Positions 9,562 through 17,241 of a stretch of 64,000 nucleotides of DNA are shown in pieces (within the stretch, counting starts at the first letter, position 1; each line of letters opens with the position of its first letter). The stretch comes from G963556115 sp963666605 (GTDB lineage: Bacteria > Planctomycetota > SZUA-567). A program made the translations under genes and the position numbers. The notes beneath the pieces are model-generated. The model saw only the letters and a program-made list of their open reading frames with translations, was not told the origin of the DNA and ran no database searches. The stretch is taken from contig OZ223208.1 in assembly GCA_965140405.1 (NCBI GenBank), positions 3,499,768-3,563,767 of the forward strand, written 5' to 3'.

Positions 9562-9590
9562 TTGCGAAAAAGCAAAGAAATCCTTATAAT
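9562..9590 (+). promoter_or_regulatory. sigma-70-type promoter for the disulfide oxidoreductase
   Basis: TTGCGA (9562-9567), a 17-bp spacer and a perfect TATAAT (9585-9590) lie 50 bp upstream of the start chosen for the oxidoreductase. Confidence 0.65.
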
Positions 9591-9640
9591 ATTATCTTCA
9601 AATGCCACAAGCGCACTGTCTTTTGATTGAGGAGAAAAAA

Positions 9641-11056
9641 ATGAAGTACCAGTACGATATGATAGTAATAGGTCTAGGTCCAGCAGGCATGGCTCTCTCA
9701 GTAATGGGAGCAGAGATGGGACTCAAAGTTCTAGGAATAGAAAAACACAAGATAGGTGGCGAGTGTATGAATGTTGGCTGTATTCCTAGCAAGGCAGTAC
9801 TCCAAATAGCCAAAATAGCTCACTCCAGCAAACGACTAAGTGAATATTCTCTCGGTGAAAACTTCACACCCAAGGTGGGAAACATCTTTAAAAACATACA
9901 AAACAGCCTAGATTATATCGGTGAGGCAAAGACTCTTAAAATGTTTGACAAGGTGACCCTACTGCTAGGCAAAGGCGGGGCAGAATTTGTTGACCGCCAT
10001 ACTGTCCGCGTAGGCACTACTGATTACTCTGCGAAGAAGATCTTTATAGCTACCGGCACAAGGCCTGCAGTACCGAAATTTGAAGGAGTAAACGACATTG
10101 ATTACCTTACCAATGAAAATATTTTCAGCCTTGATAAAGTCCCAGAGAGTATGCTTGTTGTAGGTGGCGGTGCTATAGCCTGCGAGATGGCACAAGGGTT
10201 CAACCGCCTTGGGTGTAAAGTAAGTATGATTATTAGAGGGCCAAAGCTATTATGGAGAGAAGATCATGATGCGGTAGATGTCCTCGAAAAAGTATTGACT
10301 AATGAAGGTATAAAGATATACAGAAAAGACAGCCCAAAAAGCATTAGAATGGAAGGCGACAAGACCGTAATTGAGACAGAAAACGGTGAGACAATAGAGG
10401 TAGAAAAGCTCCTTCTAGCAGCAGGCAGAAGCTACGACCACACCCCATTAAAACTTGAAAACGCCGGAATCAAACTCAACGAATCTGGAGCTATTGCTGT
10501 AAACAAGCATCTGCGCACTTCTACTAAGGGAATCTATGCTTGCGGAGACTGTAACGGCTTCGCTCTATTCTCACATGCAGCGATGCACCAAGGAATGGTT
10601 GCTCTAATGAATTCAATGATGCCTTTTAAGATGAATTATAAGAAGTTCCTAGTCCCTTGGACAGTCTTTACAGAACCACAATTCTCACATGTAGGGCCGA
10701 CCAAAGCTGAACTTGATAAGAAGGGTGTAAAGTATGAAGAGATCACTATCCCATACGATGGCTACGGCGCAGCAATAGCTGAGAAGCTAGAAGATGGCTT
10801 TGTAAGAGTTCTTTGCAGTACTACAGGTAGGGTCTACTCTGCAACCATTATAGGTGAAGGAAGTGGCGAAATGATCAATGAATGGTGCACCATTATTCAG
10901 AACAAAATCCGTATGCACAAGATTCTATTCCAGCAGCACTCATTCCCAACCATGGGCTTTCTTAGTAAACGAATAGCCGAGACTTGGACTATGAACCGCA
11001 TGCAGCCATCGATTGTAAAACGCTTTGCAACTATTGCATTTAGACTTTTCAATTAA
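9641..11056 (+). CDS. class I pyridine nucleotide-disulfide oxidoreductase (not a typical lipoamide dehydrogenase)
   Basis: Predicted FAD- and NAD(P)H-dependent disulfide oxidoreductase of 471 residues. Domains in order are an FAD-binding Rossmann fold (GLGPAGM near residue 11), the redox-active disulfide in GGECMNVGCIPSK, an NAD(P)-binding Rossmann fold (VVGGGAIACEMAQGF), a second FAD motif (YACGDC) and a C-terminal dimerisation domain. The usual lipoamide dehydrogenase His-Glu dyad (HPT...E) is absent; the equivalent stretch reads QHSFPTMGF. It may therefore be mercuric-reductase-like or act on another substrate, and I leave the symbol blank. The ATG at 9641 is preferred over an in-frame ATG 39 bp upstream because GAGGAG lies six bases before it. 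It is monocistronic and convergent with the DeoR gene. Confidence 0.85.
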   Translation: MKYQYDMIVIGLGPAGMALSVMGAEMGLKVLGIEKHKIGGECMNVGCIPSKAVLQIAKIAHSSKRLSEYSLGENFTPKVGNIFKNIQNSLDYIGEAKTLKMFDKVTLLLGKGGAEFVDRHTVRVGTTDYSAKKIFIATGTRPAVPKFEGVNDIDYLTNENIFSLDKVPESMLVVGGGAIACEMAQGFNRLGCKVSMIIRGPKLLWREDHDAVDVLEKVLTNEGIKIYRKDSPKSIRMEGDKTVIETENGETIEVEKLLLAAGRSYDHTPLKLENAGIKLNESGAIAVNKHLRTSTKGIYACGDCNGFALFSHAAMHQGMVALMNSMMPFKMNYKKFLVPWTVFTEPQFSHVGPTKAELDKKGVKYEEITIPYDGYGAAIAEKLEDGFVRVLCSTTGRVYSATIIGEGSGEMINEWCTIIQNKIRMHKILFQQHSFPTMGFLSKRIAETWTMNRMQPSIVKRFATIAFRLFN

Positions 11057-11063
11057 TACAAAA

Positions 11064-11099
11064 AACAGCAGAAGTATCACTAGAGATACTTCTGCTGTT
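11064..11099 (-). terminator. terminator between the oxidoreductase and deoR-type genes
   Basis: A 15-bp perfect stem surrounds a 6-nt loop. The T-run (GCTGTTTTTTG) follows the stem on the minus strand, so it mainly terminates the DeoR-type gene. The hairpin may also stop plus-strand transcripts, since the oxidoreductase stop codon is only 7 bp away. Confidence 0.75.
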
Positions 11100-11132
11100 G
11101 AAATGCCAATACACCAGTAATAAATTTATCCT

Positions 11133-11903
11133 CTATAAATCATCAGCCACAATAACCTCTATCCCAGCATCCTCGAGTTTTCTCTTCTGGACACTAGTAA
11201 TTCCAGAATCTGTTATCAGATAATCAATTTTTGAAAGTCCACAGATAACAGCAAACGAGGTATTATCAATCTTGGTAGAGTCAACAGTCAGATAAATCTT
11301 TTCCGCCGAACTTATCATAGATTTTTTTATAGCGAGATCGTTGAATCCCGGCGTTGTGACACCAGCCTCATGAGAGATCCCATGCGCGGCAAGGAATAAC
11401 TTCTCAACATGAACTTCTTCAAAGAAGTTTGCCGACCTAGCTCCAGTCAGAGATAGCGTATGAGCCAGAAACTCTCCTCCCGGCATAAGTATCTTTATCT
11501 CAGAATTAGTCCCAAGTAAAAGAGCAATGTTTAGTGCACTAGTAACGACCATTAATTCACTCATAGAGGTCATATTCTTGGCGATCTCAGTTGTAGTTGA
11601 ACCTGAATCAATTATCAGTGAATCACCATCATTTATCAGAGTAGCCGCTTTTCTTCCAATAGCAGCTTTCATTGTCATATTATCTTTATGCTCAAGAGAT
11701 AGCGTACGTACCTTCTCAGACATATTTTTCAGGTATGCGCCACCATGCTCTCTAATTACCAACCCTTCACTCTCCAATTTTGCTAGATCCTGCCTAACAG
11801 TCGGTTCAGAGACAGCGAATTTTTGGCTGAGGTAGCTTACTTTTGCCTGCCCTTCCTCCCTTAACAGCAAGTAAATCTTCATCTGCCTTTGATTTGCAAA
11901 CAT
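11133..11903 (-). CDS. DeoR/GlpR-family transcriptional regulator
   Basis: Predicted sugar-phosphate-responsive repressor of 256 residues. The N-terminal winged helix-turn-helix (about 3-57) includes VSYLSQKFAVSEPTVRQDL and ends with the family's EHGGA. The C-terminal effector domain (about 75-230) has the phosphate-binding DSGSTTTEIAK motif and the typical ...SLTG, AAHGIS... blocks. AGGAG seven bases upstream supports the start. The adjacent genes are not sugar-catabolic, so the target cannot be read from context. Members of this family often repress neighbouring carbohydrate operons. Confidence 0.9.
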   Translation of the reverse strand: MFANQRQMKIYLLLREEGQAKVSYLSQKFAVSEPTVRQDLAKLESEGLVIREHGGAYLKNMSEKVRTLSLEHKDNMTMKAAIGRKAATLINDGDSLIIDSGSTTTEIAKNMTSMSELMVVTSALNIALLLGTNSEIKILMPGGEFLAHTLSLTGARSANFFEEVHVEKLFLAAHGISHEAGVTTPGFNDLAIKKSMISSAEKIYLTVDSTKIDNTSFAVICGLSKIDYLITDSGITSVQKRKLEDAGIEVIVADDL

Positions 11904-12039
11904 TAAAAGACTCCTACAATGGACAATATAAAGTTCACCTCAAACCATACCTACATAATCAATTATTATTCTACAAGTTATCCCCAAGTAATCAAGGATT
12001 TTGCTCGCAATATGAAAATGTCAGAAAGAATAAAAAAAG

Positions 12040-12064
12040 AAAAGAAAGTCACAAGCTTTCCTTT
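12040..12064 (-). terminator. intrinsic terminator of the GNAT-RimK/SET operon
   Basis: On the minus strand AAAGGAAAG pairs with CTTTCTTTT (one G-U) around a 7-nt loop and is followed by CTTTTTTTATT. It lies about 44 bp after the SET gene stop. Confidence 0.7.
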
Positions 12065-12107
12065 CCTTATAAATACCAACGGTATTGCTGCTTTTAGAAA
12101 ATAACCA

Positions 12108-12731
12108 TTACATAGTATTTTTCATATTTCCAGCTCCATTATTCAATGATTTACCCCATTTTAAGTTACGCACCGAAGAATAATGTTCATCGTCAACAAC
12201 CTTCATAATGTTGTCTATTACCTCTCTATTCAATAGAGATATCAATGGTTGTTCAATATAAGGCACCAGCTTGATACTCTCCTTTATCAAACAATCCCAC
12301 TCTTCTGCATACCTGTCAATATCATCACAACATAGATTAACCCTACAATCCTGACACCCGCACTCCAGTTTATACGGCTCCTGAATATTAAGTAAACCAT
12401 ATTCAGAGGTAATTTCTTCTTGAGGAAGTATATCTCTGACAGCTATTTCAAAGCCATAATCGGTCATCATAGTATTACTTGAGCAACTGTGATTCATATA
12501 CCTAGCATGATCCCAGCTTAGGACGAGATGCCCGTGTTTATCATGATATAGATATGTCTCCATAGAGGCTTTATAAACTTCGGGTAGATCAGAGAATTCC
12601 TGTTGAGACAAGACAATGTCAAATCTATCTCTAACGACAACAATTGTCCCCTTCTTTAATAATTCAGTAGCAAATACCCCGTTACCAATTAGCGGGGAGA
12701 CAGGCTTTACAATTGTACTTGGATGAATCAC
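12108..12731 (-). CDS. SET-domain protein (putative protein-lysine methyltransferase)
   Basis: Predicted S-adenosylmethionine-dependent methyltransferase of 207 residues. Visible SET motifs are GNGVFA (16-21), the pseudoknot motif RYMNHSCSSN (77-86), EEITSEYG (105-112) with the catalytic tyrosine, and a post-SET zinc-type cluster CGCQDC (124-129). The last ~75 residues are helical and unrecognised. The GTG start has AAAGGT about nine bases upstream, and the gene begins 13 bp after the GNAT-RimK fusion, so the two are co-transcribed. SET proteins are mostly eukaryotic but occur sporadically in bacteria. The substrate is unknown; context suggests a product or target of the upstream ligase. Confidence 0.85.
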   Translation of the reverse strand: MIHPSTIVKPVSPLIGNGVFATELLKKGTIVVVRDRFDIVLSQQEFSDLPEVYKASMETYLYHDKHGHLVLSWDHARYMNHSCSSNTMMTDYGFEIAVRDILPQEEITSEYGLLNIQEPYKLECGCQDCRVNLCCDDIDRYAEEWDCLIKESIKLVPYIEQPLISLLNREVIDNIMKVVDDEHYSSVRNLKWGKSLNNGAGNMKNTM

Positions 12732-12744
12732 TCTTTTTCTACCT

Positions 12745-14742
12745 TTATATTAAGTACCGGACTTGCTGCCGCTCAATCTCAATTCTATTAAATATTGAAG
12801 TCAGTATTCTTATATATAGCTCATCACCAAGCAAACTATCTTCAATCCCAGCATCAATATTTGGATTATCATTTACTTCTATAACATATGCCTTACCATC
12901 AATGTCTTTTAAATCTACTCCATACAACCCATTCCCTATAAGGGACGACGCTTTCACTGCTGCCTTTAAAATATTGCCCGGCACCTGATTAACAGCTATA
13001 GTTTCTGAATTTCCACTAAATTCTTCATTCTGTTCCGAGTTCCAGTTATATATCTGCCAATGCCCATTTGCCATATAGTACTTACAGGCAAAAATTGGCG
13101 AACCATCCATAATACCAATTCTCCAGTCATAATCAGATTCAAGAAATTCCTGAGCAATAACCATTGAGCTATTTTCAAACATAGCATTTATCTTGACCTT
13201 CAACTCTTCAATATTATTTACGCAGTATACCCCTAATGAAAACGAACTTTCTGGCAATTTCAAGACTAGTGGAAAGGTTAATGACGATACATCAGTATTA
13301 CGAAATGCTTTCTTTGAGAACAACCAGCTTCTAGGCTGGCAAACCCCTGCATTCTTGAGTCGCTCATAAAGATATATTTTATTGGAGCACAATAATATCG
13401 ACCACGGATCATCAATAACAACGAGCCCCTCAGTGTAGGCATTTCGCGCAATAGAGTATGTATGACTTTCTACAGCCGTAGTCTCCCTTATAAAGAGAGC
13501 GTCAAATTCACAAATTCTTCTAGCATCAGACTTAGTAATAAACTCAACAAAAAAACCAACTTTTTCAGCTGCCAAAGCAAACTTTTTTAATGCCAAAGGA
13601 CATGAAGGTGGCGTTGCTTCTTTTTCATTGACAAGTATAGCGAGGTCATATTTATAGGTTTTAAGTCTAGTACGTCTATACCGTCTCTTTTTAGATAGCT
13701 CGGTGAGTGCTTTCTTAAATACTTCTCCATAGTTATCAATAACTGTTTTTACAGAAAGCATTAGTATCTTCTTCACCTTGATTATTGAGCCTAATTCAAT
13801 TGTAATAGAGAAGAATGGCACCTCAAAGACTTCATAAAGTTTTTTACCTAGAGCAGTATATTTTCCTGACAAAGTCTTTCCTAAAATAACAACTAAGTCT
13901 ACAATTGAGTCTAAAGAAGTATGACTCTTCTCTTTTATTAATTGATCGGATATTTCGTCCAACAAACTCTGAGCAATAGCAAGGTTTGAAATATCCTTTA
14001 TTGCCATAATCGACGGTGTAATTTTATGATTTCTCGCCGCAGCCATCAATGAAACATAATACCCCATAGAATGAGTTTTATACGACCTACATAAGTTGAC
14101 TACTTTAAAGCGGTCAGACTTGGAAAACACCTCACCAGCAATATACTCCTCAGGTGAAATAATATTACTAAGTGTAGTGTCACTCAAATAGCTATTAGTT
14201 ATAGTATCACTAACAATAACAAAAGGTTGTAGTAACGGATTATCAACCTCGAGCTTCCTCACCATTCGGTATGCCGAATCACCTTTACCGTGATAATCCT
14301 GAAGATACTGAATAATTTCAAATTGTTGTTTGCGATACCAATCTATCAAACTCGAATTACTCGCATCAACCTCAAGAGTGATACTACTATAATTGGAAGT
14401 AAGAGCAATCTCGAGCATTCTATTGATAAGTGCCTCACCAACACCTTGCTTTCTAAAGTGTGAATCAACAGCAATTGAATATATACGTAAAGAATGTTTG
14501 TAAATAAATGCAATGCATGAACCAACAGGTATTACTTTGTCCTCTTGACTTATCTCAGCAATATAAACGACCTGTGAATTTGAGACTATACTATTCTTTA
14601 TACTGCTCTTTGTACTTTTAAGATATAGAGGAAAGGACTCATTTTCAAGCCGAACTAAAAATTCCAGATCATCTACCGTCCCTGCTCTTATCAGAAAATT
14701 ATTCTCACCAAACACATCACTTTTACTATCAACTATACCCAC
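12745..14742 (-). CDS. GNAT - RLAN - RimK-type ATP-grasp fusion protein
   Basis: A three-part fusion of 665 residues. Residues about 15-165 form a GNAT acetyltransferase fold, with the acetyl-CoA loop motif FRKQGVGEAL. Residues about 170-345 resemble the N-terminal domain found on a subset of RimK-like ligases (RLAN). Residues about 385-655 form an ATP-grasp ligase with the family blocks DALFIRETT, GLVVIDDP, FPLVLKLPESSFS, IAQEFL, YDWRIGIMDG, GLYGVDLK and VIEVNDNPNID. Such enzymes form amide bonds from carboxylates using ATP. In related gene pairs GNAT and RimK parts are often separate neighbours; here they are one chain. It starts at GTG with GGAG seven bases upstream, from its own promoter, and is followed by the SET gene. 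The substrate is unknown. Confidence 0.9.
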   Translation of the reverse strand: MGIVDSKSDVFGENNFLIRAGTVDDLEFLVRLENESFPLYLKSTKSSIKNSIVSNSQVVYIAEISQEDKVIPVGSCIAFIYKHSLRIYSIAVDSHFRKQGVGEALINRMLEIALTSNYSSITLEVDASNSSLIDWYRKQQFEIIQYLQDYHGKGDSAYRMVRKLEVDNPLLQPFVIVSDTITNSYLSDTTLSNIISPEEYIAGEVFSKSDRFKVVNLCRSYKTHSMGYYVSLMAAARNHKITPSIMAIKDISNLAIAQSLLDEISDQLIKEKSHTSLDSIVDLVVILGKTLSGKYTALGKKLYEVFEVPFFSITIELGSIIKVKKILMLSVKTVIDNYGEVFKKALTELSKKRRYRRTRLKTYKYDLAILVNEKEATPPSCPLALKKFALAAEKVGFFVEFITKSDARRICEFDALFIRETTAVESHTYSIARNAYTEGLVVIDDPWSILLCSNKIYLYERLKNAGVCQPRSWLFSKKAFRNTDVSSLTFPLVLKLPESSFSLGVYCVNNIEELKVKINAMFENSSMVIAQEFLESDYDWRIGIMDGSPIFACKYYMANGHWQIYNWNSEQNEEFSGNSETIAVNQVPGNILKAAVKASSLIGNGLYGVDLKDIDGKAYVIEVNDNPNIDAGIEDSLLGDELYIRILTSIFNRIEIERQQVRYLI

Positions 14743-14794
14743 AATGTTTCTCCGTAAAGTTGTTACACGACTGCTCTGTTTTTCATGCTTCGAT

Positions 14795-14822
14795 AATATA
14801 CGATCTAATATATAATATGCAA
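14795..14822 (-). promoter_or_regulatory. sigma-70-type promoter for the GNAT-RimK/SET operon
   Basis: On the minus strand TTGCAT (14822-14817) is followed after 16 bp by TATATT (14800-14795), 52 bp upstream of the GTG start. Confidence 0.5.
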
Positions 14823-14949
14823 TTTAATTATTATTATTATTTACAGCTAGGGCTATTAAAAGTAGTTTTTCCCATCACAACCCAGCTTTACTATTTTGAT
14901 ATATTTATGTTACTTCTGAACAGTAATTAAATAATTAGAAAGCATATAT

Positions 14950-14981
14950 AAAAAAGAGAAAGCCTGAGCTTTCTCTTTTTT
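14950..14981 (-). terminator. intrinsic terminator after the GntR/LacI-type regulator
   Basis: A 14-bp perfect stem (core GAGAAAGC) with a CTGA loop is flanked by A and T runs on both sides. It lies 27 bp after the regulator's stop on the minus strand. Confidence 0.85.
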
Positions 14982-15008
14982 ATAAAACAATATATGACGC
15001 CTTACATT

Positions 15009-16148
15009 CTAAATACTTGTTATAGGTACTGTCGACTCTCTAGGAATCAACTCACCCTTTATGCTCAATGTTCTAGGAGGAAAATCAGGATTCTCAATTC
15101 TACTAAGAAGTAGACTCACCGCACTCTCAGCAATAGCCTCACACGGTTGTCTATATGAGCTTAGGGGTATCTTTAAAAGTTCTGCATAGCTAGAGTCATC
15201 AAAACCTATGATCTTGAACTTGTTTGGGATATCATACCCTTCCGTAATAAGCTTGGGTAGAATAGAAGCAGCCGGGGTATCACTAAAGCATATCAAGCCA
15301 TCTAAAGAGGTATGACTCCTGAGCTTTTCAATGATTTCATCATCATGTCCCCACTTGGTTTCAACGATTATCAAAGTATCATCTGGCAAGCCGCTCTGCT
15401 CTATAGCCATTCTTGCTCCGACAATTCTCTTCTTTATAGTCCTAGCTACATTTTCAGCTGTCAGAAAAGCTATCGAAGTACACCCAGTATCAATAATATG
15501 TTTTGTAACAAGGTAACCAGCTTCTACATGGTTCAGACCAACTACATCATACCCACTAGTAAGAGGATAGTCTACCATATCACTATCAATCAGCACCAGT
15601 GGTATTTCAGCGTCCCTACATATTTCAGCTACCCGCAAATTTATTTCATCTGCTTGTTCAAATAATTCAAGCGGAGCAAAAAATATACCGTCAACTCCTT
15701 CGTCAGCATATCTCTTAGCAAGAAGTTCAGCATTTTTCCCATTCTTTTCAGAAGTAAAGCCACCTCTTCCCCACATCAACGAAAAATTTTCTTCATTTAC
15801 AGCCAATTTAAATCCACTGCTTGTCGCTCTGTCAGCAATCATACCGCAAATCGGTTCGAAGATACCGGTAGCACCCATAGATGGAATAAGCACTCCAAGC
15901 TTCAGCTCTTGCTTCTTCCCTGTCTGCTTACTACTTGCGACAATAGTCCCATAGCCACCTTTTTTTGCGATAAAACCTTGCTCTCTTAAAAGATTTTTAG
16001 CCTTTGCAATCGTTGGCCTTGAGACATTGAACTGGCTTGCAATATGTGCCTCAGAGGGAAACAGCTCACCTGGAAGATATGCGCCACTCTCTATCTCACT
16101 TTTAAAAAAGTCATAAACGATCTGCATCTTACTTTTTCGCTTATCCAT
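15009..16148 (-). CDS. GntR/LacI-type hybrid transcriptional regulator
   Basis: Predicted sugar-responsive repressor of 379 residues. The N-terminus has a GntR winged helix (about 8-75), with PGELFPSEAHIASQFNVSRP as the recognition region. It is joined to a LacI/periplasmic-binding-type sensor (about 85-370) ending in the typical GFDDSSYAELL...SYRQP block. This is the AraR arrangement, and LacI-type sensors usually bind a sugar. I place the start at the ATG at 16148; in-frame starts at 16166 and 16193 are possible but have poorer or too-close ribosome sites. It is divergent from folP and not next to any sugar genes, so its targets are not evident. Confidence 0.88.
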   Translation of the reverse strand: MDKRKSKMQIVYDFFKSEIESGAYLPGELFPSEAHIASQFNVSRPTIAKAKNLLREQGFIAKKGGYGTIVASSKQTGKKQELKLGVLIPSMGATGIFEPICGMIADRATSSGFKLAVNEENFSLMWGRGGFTSEKNGKNAELLAKRYADEGVDGIFFAPLELFEQADEINLRVAEICRDAEIPLVLIDSDMVDYPLTSGYDVVGLNHVEAGYLVTKHIIDTGCTSIAFLTAENVARTIKKRIVGARMAIEQSGLPDDTLIIVETKWGHDDEIIEKLRSHTSLDGLICFSDTPAASILPKLITEGYDIPNKFKIIGFDDSSYAELLKIPLSSYRQPCEAIAESAVSLLLSRIENPDFPPRTLSIKGELIPRESTVPITSI

Positions 16149-16293
16149 TTCACTATACTCTTTCATTTCCTTTAACAAACAATATACTAACACTAACTCA
16201 ATTGATTATAGTGAATTATTAATTTATAACAAATATTTTTTGCGTTTGTTAATATGCAAAACATATATAACTACAAAAAAGAGCACATATACT

Positions 16294-17106
16294 ATGACAA
16301 ACCTTACTCGCCCAATCATAATGGGTATAATAAATGCTACCCCTGATTCCTTCTCTGATGGCTCTTCATCTTACTTAGATATTGACTATCAAGTATCAAA
16401 AGCCAAAGAATTGATAGCATTTGGAGCAGACATTATCGATATTGGAGGAGAAAGCACTCGCCCAGGCGCAGATTTTATCAGCGAAAGTGAAGAACTTTCA
16501 AGGGTCATACCTATTGTTAAAGAGCTACGAAAAACATCCTCCGTATCGATAAGTATTGATACTAATAAATCTGTAGTAGCTGAAGAAGCACTAAAATCTG
16601 GTGCAAATATTATAAACGATATCACTGCACTTGGAAACGACAAACGTATGCTCGATGTAGTTTCTAAGTATAACGCAGATTTGGTACTAATGCATATGCA
16701 GGGTTTACCCAAAGATATGCAAGACTCGCCAGAGTATTCTGATACCGTTGAAGAGGTCATTTTCTTCCTTAAAGAGCGCATCAATCTAGCAGTTAAATCC
16801 GGGATATCACTTGGTAAGATTATTATAGACCCAGGTTTTGGCTTTGGGAAATCATTTGAAGATAATTGCAGGTTAATGCAGAATATTTCTAGGTTTGTCG
16901 AGTTAGGGCACCAAGTACTAATAGGCGTAAGTAGGAAGTCGATGATCGACCATGCCCTCAACCTTGAAGTAAACCAACGGGTTGAAGCAAGCCTATCACT
17001 AGCAGTAATGGCATACCAACAAGGAGCACAAATATTTAGAGTCCATGATGTAAAAGAGACAAGACGTGCCCTCGATATGATATACCATGTAAACCAAGTC
17101 ACCTGA
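16294..17106 (+). CDS. folP: dihydropteroate synthase
   Basis: Condenses p-aminobenzoate with 6-hydroxymethyl-7,8-dihydropterin pyrophosphate in folate synthesis. The 270-residue protein has the signature MGIINATPDSFSDG at its N-terminus, then DIGGESTRPGA, SIDTNKSVVAEEAL, INDITAL, LMHMQG, IIDPGFGFGKS and LIGVSRKS, all in the expected order. The ATG at 16294 matches the usual family N-terminus; an upstream in-frame TTG at 16240 would add 18 unconserved residues. It is transcribed alone and divergently from the GntR/LacI regulator, and ends at a strong bidirectional terminator. Confidence 0.96.
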   Translation: MTNLTRPIIMGIINATPDSFSDGSSSYLDIDYQVSKAKELIAFGADIIDIGGESTRPGADFISESEELSRVIPIVKELRKTSSVSISIDTNKSVVAEEALKSGANIINDITALGNDKRMLDVVSKYNADLVLMHMQGLPKDMQDSPEYSDTVEEVIFFLKERINLAVKSGISLGKIIIDPGFGFGKSFEDNCRLMQNISRFVELGHQVLIGVSRKSMIDHALNLEVNQRVEASLSLAVMAYQQGAQIFRVHDVKETRRALDMIYHVNQVT

Positions 17107-17149
17107 TGCTTCAGCACGCAAAACTAAATATAATGATTATGACACTATG

Positions 17150-17203
17150 ATTAAATAAAAAGTCCTTTACTCCATTATTTGAGTAAAGGACTTTTTATTT
17201 AAT
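17150..17203. terminator. bidirectional terminator between folP and the chemoreceptor gene
   Basis: A perfect inverted repeat of about 23 bp (core AGTCCTTTACTC) with an 8-nt loop is flanked by A-rich and T-rich arms. It terminates folP on the plus strand and the chemoreceptor gene on the minus strand. Confidence 0.9.
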
Positions 17204-17241
17204 CATACTATCTTTTATAAATTAATTTGCTCAAAAAAGAT

